Assembly: GCA_022579005.1 (NCBI GenBank)
Contig: MU401723.1
Location: 1 to 44,460 of the forward strand
DNA from: Poronia punctata
Lineage: Eukaryota > Ascomycota > Sordariomycetes > Xylariales > Xylariaceae
DNA: 44,460 nucleotides
Direction of reading: 5' to 3'
This document shows positions 12,720 through 22,256 of the stretch, piece after piece. Each line of letters opens with the position of its first letter. The stretch's first letter is position 1. Below the pieces are notes generated by a model, which saw only the letters and a program-made list of their open reading frames with translations, searched no databases and was not told the origin of the DNA. Position numbers and translations under genes: made by a program.

Positions 12720-13443
12720 TCAAAGTAACCTTGTACCTCCGGGACTTTCGGCGGAAACTTGGGGGGTTAGCAAAGCCTCACGCCCGTGGAAATGCCACCT
12801 CGCATGCTCGTGTGTAGGTGGTGATAGCATCTGATTTGTATCCTCGCTTGGTTTGGATGCATTCGCGAGCTCGACATTGCTGCCCGGCGTCGAGTCAGCC
12901 GAGTCAGGGGTCCGAGAACAAGACCAGCAGAAGACGACAAGAGCAATGATGCACAGAATCCAGATCAAAGCACCAACTCCTGCACAAGCCCCCATGACAT
13001 CGCCGTACATGGCCCAAGCACCTCGGACATCATCGTATTTATCATAATTGTCGAATGAAAGGATGTAGGAAGCCCATGATGCGGCCCAAGCCCAGCCAGT
13101 CAGCCAAAAGATGGTACCCAGAACCTGGCCGACAAGGAGCCCAAAACGGTAGTAAAACCGAGGCGCGAAGAGCCCAAGCGCTAGTCCGCCGCCGTATACG
13201 AGCAGTGACCATGCTGACTATGAAGAGGGTCAGGTCTTAACTACGATACGCTTCGGCAGCACATACAGCGAAGAGGACGAAGGCCGAGACGTCCGAATCG
13301 TAGAAATAGTGGCCCGAGAGTGATTGGCTATATGCCGACAAGGCCAATACGGCAAGGGAGAGCACGAATATTGCCCCTATCAAATAATTATAGAACTTGG
13401 GAAAAGGCGGGACCCGGTCCGCGAATATGCCGTTTGCTGCCAT
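12720..13443 (-). CDS. MARVEL-like four-helix membrane protein
   Basis: Two exons: complement(12720..13217, 13267..13443), 224 residues. The 49-bp intron has donor GTATGT, a CTGAC branch point and a TAG acceptor, phase 0. Translation across the junction gives a continuous second helix (FVLFASAWSLLVYGGG), which supports the splice. Four hydrophobic segments lie at about residues 19-37, 54-76, 84-112 and 134-158. The short N-terminus and the Ser/Pro-rich tail from about 160 are probably both cytosolic. The topology and the GAIF / W-rich third helix resemble fungal MARVEL-domain proteins of plasma-membrane domains and secretory membranes. No enzyme motif is present, and the family call rests on topology more than on signature residues. 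Confidence 0.75.
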
Positions 13444-14812
13444 ACTGTGGGATGCCGCTGCAGCGGCGAAGAGAGAGATGGCCTGCTATGCGTAAGCGTT
13501 TCAACTGATTTACTTGGCCTTTTAGAGGCGAGAGAGCAAGGTGAAATTACCTTTCTCTAGCATCTGGTGTAAAGGGTTTAGGTTAGGTTAATAAAGAAGA
13601 GCGGTAGGTAGGCATATGTTTATACGTCGTAAGTAAGCAGTTTGACGTCTCGCATGTAAACTGTTAGAGATCTTGTTATAGGTATAAATTCATGTAGTGA
13701 ACCTGACAAGTACTATGGGAAACATGTAGGAAGCTGCGTCCCACGGACAAAATGATTGGTATCACTTGCTGTTTGGTCTGGCGGGAGTAGGCGGTCTACC
13801 GTGGCCGCTCAAGAGCAAGACGTATAGAAAAGGCTAGAAGCTATACCTACCTATCAGAGTGCCCAGAGCTGCCAGCATTCACAGACAACATACGAGTAGG
13901 GAACAAAAAGGGTACACATAACTACCTGGCAAAAAGAATCGTCTCAAGGGAACACAACAGCGCCAATGCTGTGGCTGGCCTTGCCTTCAGCCATAGGCCG
14001 TTCTAGAGCACGGCACTGATCAACATGTGCATATGACACGGTAAGCTAGCAGGGGTAGTAGTAAGACCTTGGTGACTTCGTTAAACACCTATTAGTAGTA
14101 ATCAAGTAGGTGAAGGCTAAACGACATGGTTGGAAATGGTTTGATCATATCATGGGGGAAGAGGGCTCCTAGCCTAGATCAATAGATATCAATTCAACGC
14201 TGTAGGTTAGTAGGTTGGTATATTGGTCAGGCGTTATGAACTTATAAACTGGGACATTGCCTGCTGCGCATTGTTTGGTACTTTGATGCCTTGGTAGGCT
14301 TTGGTCAACAGCAAATCAAACAGCCGATAAGAATTCTATGGCTTACGCCCATATGGTAACACCAGAGTAGGTAATTAGGAGTCTACTCGTACCCACAACA
14401 TATCACCTATTTTGCCATCACAACATCAAGGTTGGTAGCGGTTATGCAAGGCAAGAAGCTCCTGGGTTATGAATTTAACATTTGAGACAGGGTTAAAGGG
14501 CGAAAGTGCGGGTTGCTGTCTAGCTTCTGAATTGCTGGAGGTAAGAGGAAATACCTACAGGCAGGTAGGTTGAATTATTAAAGAGTGTTGTCTGGAAACT
14601 TGGGAAATGAGAAGAAATACGCAACATATATTTAAATGAGTACGGTAGGAAGTACTCTGGTACATACATACATTAGGTACCTACCCCTTGACGAAATCTA
14701 GACCAACTTGCTAAATGCCAACATTTGGAGAAACGTACTGTGTGTATCGGAAGATATTCGGGAACTGATACTGTATGCCCGACCAGATCAGATCAGAACA
14801 GCAAAAATAGTA
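13444..14812. other. Intergenic region, no gene recognised
   Basis: Between the MARVEL-like gene and the inverted-repeat element. It contains no convincing reading frame but many short TAGGTAGGT/ACCTACC-type strings, which recur in intergenic DNA across the window. The first bases should be the promoter of the leftward gene. Confidence 0.6.
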
Positions 14813-14867
14813 GCCCACCTACGTCTACCTTAAAAAATTCCTACATCCAAGGAGTTTCCCTACTTAG
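14813..14867 (+). repeat. Left terminal inverted repeat
   Basis: Begins GCCCACCTACGTCTACC just inside a TA dinucleotide and ends CTACTTAG. It is the reverse complement of 21658-21711 with three differences. Confidence 0.85.
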
Positions 14868-14967
14868 TGCACGTTAGCCCCCTCCTTTTAAATGTTTCTA
14901 TAGTATAGCGCCTTAGCATGTACCCCTAAAATTAATGACTTTTAATTAACATAGGTAGTACTTACAA

Positions 14968-14990
14968 GCAGGTATAGCAAGTATAGCAGG
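14968..14990 (+). repeat. Minisatellite of a 9-bp unit, left part
   Basis: About 2.5 units of GCARGTATA abut the left LTR. The same unit continues right of the element at 21424-21464, so the retrotransposon split a short tandem array. The last five bases, GCAGG, form the left target duplication. Confidence 0.75.
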
Positions 14991-15288
14991 TATAACGGCC
15001 ATGCCTGTTAGTTCAAGGTCACGTGACCGAGGGAACAGTCACATAACCTACAGACTATGCACGTTATTGCAGGGTAAGTCCGGGGTAGTACTAAACACTG
15101 CCCTTGCTTAGCTAGACCTACTTAGCAAAACAATCTAATTAGTTATATACTTATATTTTTAGCTAGGTATTTATATATAAGTAATAAAAAGATAGATTTT
15201 AGCATAGCTAGTTTTTTTTTTTTTTTTTTAACTTAAAATTTTTTATATAGCGTTAATATATAACTATTATGCTTTATTAATTATTATA
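14991..15288 (+). repeat. Left (5') LTR, partly spared by RIP
   Basis: 298 bp. The first 130-140 bases keep normal composition, including the palindrome at 15017-15028, while the rest is AT-rich. Aligned with the right LTR, almost every difference in the left half is C here to T there, or G here to A there. Near the right end the direction reverses: this copy has T or A where the other keeps C or G. Confidence 0.88.
15017..15028. promoter_or_regulatory. 12-bp palindrome with CACGTG core in the LTR
   Basis: GGTCACGTGACC is a perfect palindrome containing an E-box, in the upstream part of the LTR where promoter (U3) sequences lie. A decayed relative, AGTCACATAACC, follows 20 bases later. E-boxes bind bHLH factors and some bZIP factors; a role in element transcription is inferred. 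The matching site in the right LTR has been converted by RIP. Confidence 0.4.
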
Positions 15289-18200
15289 CTATTTTAGGTT
15301 TTATTAATTAATTGCTTTTATATAATTAATTTACTACTTACTTTATATTTTTTGCTAAATTTAATAGCTAAAAAATAAAATTATTAACTTTAAATTAACT
15401 TAATTTAATTAAACTTTATATATATAACTAATATTTATATATAACTAACTAATTTAAAACTTTATATGCTATAGTATATAGTAAGCAACTTAACTTATTA
15501 TTATAAAAAATAGTTTTTTTGCTATAATTAATACTTTTATTTTTAATAACTTTAAGTTAAAAAAAAAAAACAATTTTAATTTTAATAAAAAAAAAAAAAA
15601 TTTAACTAATAGTTTAATATTATAAAAGCTATAAATAACCTTATTACTTTAGTAGCTTTTATTACTAGCATAGCTAACTAGCTTATTTTTTTTATTAAAA
15701 AATAAGCTTTAGTACTTAATTTAATTAACTTAAATATTATAGCTTTTTAAGCTTTTTTAGCTAAATTTTAATAAATATAAAATAAGCTAAACTAAATTAA
15801 TATATAAGTTAATATAAAAAGTATTTTTGCTAGTAACTATATTATAACCTTTAAAAAATATACTATTTTATTAAGCAATATTTTTAATAAAAGCATTTTT
15901 ATTGCTTAAAGCTTAGCTATTAACTTTATTTTTTAGCTTATTATTACTTTAATTAATATATTAAACTTTTACTTTAAAAAAAAATCTTAAGCTAAAAGTT
16001 TTAAACTTTTAATTTTTAATAAAAAAACTAATAACTTTAATAATTAAGTTTAAATAATTACTTTAAAGCTTAACTTTAATATGCGCACTTTTTATAATAA
16101 AAAATAATAATTAAAATATATGTTTATATGCTTTTTAGCTAGCTTTAATAGCAAGTTAAAATATATTTTAGTGCTTATAACTATAAAATAAGCTTTATAT
16201 ATATTATTAAAATAATTTAAGTTTTTAAAACTATTTATAAATTAGTTAATTAAATAAAAGCTATAGCTTAAAAGCTTACTATTATAAACTTTAATAATTT
16301 TTTTATTTAAAATATTTAAGTTTATATTAGCTATTTTACTAAGTTATTAGTTTAAGCTTATAAACTATACTTTTTTTTAAAAAAAAAGCTATATTATAGT
16401 ATAAAAATTTTAATTAGCTATATTTTTTATGCTTACGTTTATAACTTAAACATTTTTTATAAAACTTTTTATAAGTTTTTTTAAAAAAAAAATATTTAAT
16501 TAATAAGTTAAAAACTAAAAATAAAAAGCTAAAGCTAAGCTAGTAATATAACTTTATAAAAGTATAACTTTAAACTAAAAACTTTTTATTTTTACTTTAA
16601 AGCTTATTATTTATAAGTAGCTATTTAAAACTAAAAAAAAAGTTTATTAAAAAAATAATACTTACTTTAATTATAGTAAAAAAAGCTATATAATTAAAAA
16701 CTATTTTTAACTTTAAGTTAACGCTTTTTTTGCTAAACTAATAAAAAAAATAAAAAAAAATGTTTTAATTAAAATAATAGCTTTTTTAAAAATTACTTTG
16801 TTTAATAAATTAAAAAACTAGCTTAGCTGCTTTAAGTTTTTATAATAGCTTATATATTTACTATAATTAAATTAAGTAGTAAAAATAAAACTACTAAATT
16901 TAAATATTTTATTTAAATTTAAATTAATAGCTTTAAAATATAAACTATTATTTTATATAATATTAAAGCAAATATTTACTTTTTTATTAATACTTTATTA
17001 GCTTTACTATTTTATAAATAACTTAAAGCTTTATTAATTTATTTAAAAAAGCTTATTTAGCTTTTTAACTATAAAAGCTAACTTGCTAATACTATTTTTT
17101 AAATACTAATAGCTAGCTTAAAAATTAATAGCTGCTAATTTATTAATTAAACTTTTTAAATTATTAATATTAGCAATAAAGTTATTATTAGTTTATAATA
17201 AATAGCTAAACATTTTATTATTTTAAATTATAAGCATTATTAATTATTATAGCTTAAAAAAACTTTACTTTTTACTATATACTTACTTATAATCTTTTTA
17301 ATAAAAAAAAACTTAGTTATACTAATTAAGCAACTTACTTACTAATAAAATGCTAATTACTAAAATATTAAATTAAATTAGCACTACTAGCTATTATAAT
17401 ATAATAAGCTTTTTATTTATTTTATTATAGCTACTATTTAATTTTTTAGCTTAGTTAATAAAAATAATTAAAAAGTTATTATTTTAATTATTATATTTAT
17501 TTAATATTTAGCATATATTTAAAAATAAAAGTTTTTAAAACTATTAAATTTAAATAAGCTAATATTTATTAAGTATATAAAGTAGCTTTAAAGCTTATTA
17601 GCTTAAATTAATGCTTTTTTTTAACTATAAGCTTTATTAAGTTTTTTATAAATAAAAACTTAAAATATATTATTTAAGTATATTAATTAATTTTACTTTA
17701 ACTTGCTTACTTAAAAGGTTTTTTTTTTATAAAAAAAGGCTAACACTTTACTTTTTTTTTACTTTAGCTTTAATATAAAATTAAAACTAACTAATAAAGT
17801 ATTTTTTACTAGTTTTTTTTAGTTTTAAATATTAGTTAAATATATTTTTTTTTAAAAAAAAACTACTAATAAACTTTTTGCTTTTAGTTTTATTAAACTT
17901 TATATAAAGCTTTATATAGCTTTTATACTTTTTACTTTAAAACTAAAGTTTATTAAAAAATAGTTTTATATTAACTATTATTAATAAAACTATTATTTTA
18001 AAAACTATATTATTATTATTTTAAATATTAATAAAACTATTTTTAACTATTATAATGCTTACTATATATTAAAGTTTAATATTATTAAAGCTTTTTATTG
18101 CTTATAAATAACTTTATTTTTTAAGTATTTAATTACTTTTTATACTTATATAAGTACTTACTAGTAAAAAGTTTTACTATTTAAACTAAAAGTAAAACTA

Positions 18201-21116
18201 GCTTAGTAATAGTTTTTTATTAATATTTAATTATAAAACCTACTTAATTAGTACGTTAGCGCTTATATTAATAATATTTTAGTTTATTTATAAAAAAAGC
18301 TTTAATACTAAAAAAATTATAAAAAAGTTATTTGCTACTTATTTATTATTAGCTTATAAAGCAATATTAATAAGTTTTAATTTAATACTAAAAAGGTTAA
18401 CTATTTAAGTATAATTATTAAAGTAAGTAAAAGCATTTTTATTAACTTAGCTAAAACTAAAGCTATTATAAAGTAAAAATTTTTAAAACTTTATAATATT
18501 ATTATTATTTATTTATTTTTTAGTTTTTATAATTATATTTATATATTTATTTATTATGCTAGCAAAGCTGCTAAACTACTAAACTAACTTTTTAAAAAAA
18601 AAAAAACTTTTTATTTTAAGCTTTAAATAAAAAGCTTTTTTTAACTAATTTAAAAAGCTAGCTTATACTATACTAATACTTACTTTTTTTTAGCTAGGTT
18701 TTTTTATTTAAATAAAAGCTAATATATTTTATAACGCTACTAAAAGTATTATTTTTTAATTATAACTTAATAAAAAATAAAAGCTTATTAATTATTTTTT
18801 TAAAATTATAATACTTATTAAGTAAGCTTATTTAATATAAAATAAAAGATTTTTAGCTATAGTTTAAACTTTTAATTATTTTTATAATAAATTATTAAGT
18901 ACTTAGATTATTATTTTTATTAATTACTAAGCTTTAATTTACTTTTTTACTAAATATTATTTAAAATTATAATAAGTAGCTTAGCTAAACTTTTTATATA
19001 AGTTTATTATTAAGTAAAAATATTGCTTAAAAAAATATAATTGCTACTATACTATTTTATAAAACTATTAACTTTTTTACTATTAAAGCTTATAAGAAAA
19101 AAAATTAAATATTTACTTTAATTTTTTTAAAAAATATTATAAGCTTTTATTTTTAAACTATAATTGCTTTTATTAAAGTTTAACTATTTTTTATACCTTT
19201 GCTTTTAATAATGCTAAAAAAACTAAAGTTAGTTAACTTAATTATTAAAAAAAACTAACTTTAAAAACTAAGTACTTATAAAAAAAAGCTAGTTATTTTA
19301 ATTACTACTTAAAATAGCTTAATATTTTTTTAAATAATTTTAATTTAAAAAGTTTATATATTTAAGTTTTAAGCTTATAGTAGCTAAAATAAAATAATTT
19401 AAGCTTTTTTAATTAATTACTACTAGCTTAATTTTAAAAAAAATATTTAATAATATATTTATAATTGTTAAAATTATTAATATAATAAAAACTTTTATAA
19501 TAAAATACTAGGCTTTTTATACTTATTTTTTTTTTTAATATATATAAAATATTATTATAGTTAATAAAAAAAATATATTAAAAAATAAGCATAGCTATAA
19601 CTATGTATAGTGTTTTATTAATAAGTTTAGCTGCTTAATTATTATTATTTTAAGTAAAAAAACTAATATTGCTAAAATATTAACTAAAAAATATTATTAC
19701 TACTTATATTAATTTTTTAGCTTTTTAAGCACTTAAATTAGCAATAATAAAAAATAGTTTATTTTATAGCTAATAAAAGCTTTAAACATTTTAATAAGTA
19801 TTAAATATTATTAAAGTAGCTTTAATTACTTATAAACTTAAAGTACTATTAAAGTTATTAACTATAAGCTAAATTAATATTTTTACTTTTATATTAACTA
19901 ATTTTAAAATAATTAAAATAATTATATTATTATTTTTAATTTTGCTTATAACTTATTATATTATTTATTATTAAATATAAGCTTTTTAAAAGTAGCTTTT
20001 AAAGTTAAACTATATATTAACTTAATACTTTTAGTATTATTTAATAATATAATTAATAAGCTAGCTAAGTATATAATAAAGTTAATAAAGCAAACTTATA
20101 AAGTTTAAAACTTAGCTTATAAATTTATTTAAAAAACTTAAAAATAGTAAAAAGTTTAAACTAATAAAAAAAAATAAAAAGTAAACTTTTTTATTTATAA
20201 CTAAGTTTTTTTTAAAAAAAAAAGTTTTATTATAATAGCTTTTATTACTTATATAAATTTTTAATAAGTTAATTTATTTAAAATTTTTTAAAAAAAAAGC
20301 TATAGTTATATTTTAAATTTGCTATTAACTTATAAAATGCAAAACTTTTTTTATATTAATTAGCTATATAAAGCTTTTAATAACTTTTTACTTTAATAAA
20401 TTTAACTTTTTTTAAAACTTAAAAAAATTAATAAAAAGCTTAAATATAAAGTATAGCAAGTTTTAAAATTTAAACTTTTTAAATATTATAAGCATTTTTA
20501 GTATTAAATAAATTAAATTAAATATAACTTAAATAATGCTTAATACTTTGCTAGTAACTTTAAAAATATATTAATAGCTTTAAAAAACTTTTATAATAGC
20601 TACTTTTAACTTTTAAACTTTTAATATATTTTAATAAATAGCTATATACTATAGTAGTAAATATAGTGCTAAAAAATTATTTAAATAACTTTAAAGCTAT
20701 TTATAAAAGTAAGTAACTTATTATAAAATGCTATACTTAAGCTTTAATGCTTTATAAACTTTTAGCTTTTATTTACTTACTAGCTTTATTTAAATTAAAA
20801 ATATAAAAATAAAAGTTTAAATTTAGTTATATTATATTTAATAAATTATTTATATTATAATTTAATTAAACTAACTTATAATTTAATATTTTTATTAAAA
20901 TAAAAAAAGGTTAACTAAGTATATATTTATAAAAAAAACTTATTATAAAATATATAAACATAATAAGTTATTAAAAATGTTTTTTATATTAATATTAAAA
21001 AAAAAAAGGTATTAGCTTTAAATAAAAAAAAATGTTAGCTTTTAAGCAGCACTTTTAATAACTTTTATAATAAAAAAAACCTTAGCTTAAACGCTTTATA
21101 TTTTAGCTTTAATTTT

Positions 21117-21127
21117 AAAAAAAAAAA
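21117..21127 (+). other. Probable polypurine tract (A11)
   Basis: Eleven consecutive A directly before the right LTR. This is where plus-strand priming occurs in LTR elements; any G would have been converted to A by RIP. Confidence 0.6.
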
Positions 21128-21423
21128 TATAATAGCTATATTTATTAGTTTAAAGTTATATAACTAAAAAAATAGTTATATAACTTATAAACTATATACG
21201 TTATTATAAAGTAAGTTTAAAGTAGTACTAAATACTACTTTTACTTAGCTAAACTTACTTAGTAAAATAATTTAATTAGTTATATACTTATATTTTTAGC
21301 TAAATATTTATATATAAGTAGCAAGAAAATAAATCTTAGTATAGCTAGTCTTTTTTTTTTTTTTAACTTAAAATCTTTTATATAGCGTTAATATATAGCT
21401 ATTATGCCTTACTAATTATTATA
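21128..21423 (+). repeat. Right (3') LTR, mostly RIPed
   Basis: 296 bp and collinear with 14991-15288. The left two thirds have lost nearly all CpA, CpG and CpC sites. From about 21330 onward some C and G survive (for example GCCTTACT where the left copy has GCTTTATT). It ends TTATA, followed by the target duplication GCAAG. Confidence 0.88.
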
Positions 21424-21464
21424 GCAAGTATAGTAAATATAGCAGGTATAGCAAGTATAGCAGG
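21424..21464 (+). repeat. Minisatellite of a 9-bp unit, right part
   Basis: About 4.5 units of GCARGTATA, one of them with RIP-type changes (GTAAATATA). Its first five bases are the right copy of the retrotransposon target duplication. Confidence 0.75.
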
Positions 21465-21657
21465 TTAAAGGGAAGGTACTTAAGTAGCTAGTATAGCGGC
21501 TTAGTATACATAGGTACTTAGGTACCGGTAGTAAAAAGTGTAGGTAGCAAAATCAGGCTGCAAGTATAGGTTATGTCATTTTTCTTTTAAATACTTAGGC
21601 AAAAGACGCTGCGTTGCGATCTGCCCTTATCTGCATGCTAGCGTTAAGTATCGGGAC

Positions 21658-21711
21658 CTAAGTAGGGAACTCCTTAGATGTAGGAATTTTTCAAGGTAGA
21701 CGTAGGTGGGC
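21658..21711 (-). repeat. Right terminal inverted repeat
   Basis: Mirror copy of 14813-14867 ending GACGTAGGTGGGC, bordered outside by TA at 21712-21713. Confidence 0.85.
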
Positions 21712-22256
21712 TAAAAAATAGTAACATTACTAACCTTAGGTAAGGTACATAGGTTAACGGCCCCCAATTTGTATTTCTCGAAGTGTGCCTGCTCTACAAA
21801 GATCTGACAGCACTTGCACTTTCAGATATGTACTTTATGTATGATTGATAGCTAAAGAAGGGAGTTATAAGCAGGCAGACCTTCCTACCTAAAGTAAGTA
21901 CCTACATTAGGTATCTACATACCTTGGAAATCAATCCAAAGAAAACCAACATCTACCGAATAATACCTTCTTCATCTCGGATTAGGTGTGTTATGTATGT
22001 AGGTACTTTATCTATTCTGGTACCTATTAGTGACACCTTTATCCAGATATTACCTACATGCTCCTACTCGTATACGTCTATTACTTCATGCTCCACGACA
22101 TCTCTAAAGTAGGTCACGGTATCGGCAAGTAGAACAGTATAGTTACAGGTCGACCATGAATGTGGCCTTCCATCCCATCTAAGCCCTTAGGTTTGTCAAT
22201 AGTATCAGACGGTCTAGACTCTAGAAGCCAGATATGAGGTAACTACTACTTTATGC
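21712..22256. other. Intergenic region upstream of the DUF7102-type gene
   Basis: No gene. It is rich in TACCTAC/GTAGGTA strings. It must hold the promoter and leader of the rightward gene at 22257 or 22362, so the mobile element lies within about 0.5 kb of that gene. Confidence 0.6.

Larger units (their letters stand above)
14991..21423 (+). mobile_element. LTR retrotransposon, complete but destroyed by RIP
   Basis: Two direct repeats of just under 300 bp bound 6433 bp. The flanking pentamers are GCAGG on the left and GCAAG on the right, a 5-bp target duplication with one G-to-A change. Both LTRs start TATAA and end TTATA, which fits the standard TG...CA ends (TGTAA / TTACA) after RIP. An A11 run directly before the right LTR fits a polypurine tract with its G changed to A and sets the element on the plus strand. 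The internal 5.8 kb is nearly all A+T and saturated with stops, so gag and pol cannot be read and the superfamily (Gypsy or Copia) stays open; the length suits either. It cannot encode functional proteins. Confidence 0.88.
14813..21711. mobile_element. MITE-like terminal-inverted-repeat element, interrupted by an LTR retrotransposon
   Basis: The ends are an inverted pair, 14813-14867 and 21658-21711, differing at only three positions (one 1-base indel, two transitions). Both are bordered outside by TA, the target duplication typical of Tc1/mariner-type elements. Removing the LTR element and one copy of its target duplication leaves about 461 bp with no coding capacity, the size of a MITE. The inverted repeat is seen directly; the mobile-element class is inferred from the ends and the TA border. 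Confidence 0.65.

Noticed and set aside
15289..21127. Readable gag or pol genes inside the retrotransposon
   Set aside because: All frames are saturated with stops after C-to-T and G-to-A change; no domain can be read directly.
14968..21464. CRISPR-like array from the repeated GCARGTATA units
   Set aside because: Units are contiguous without spacers, in a fungal nuclear sequence; this is a minisatellite.
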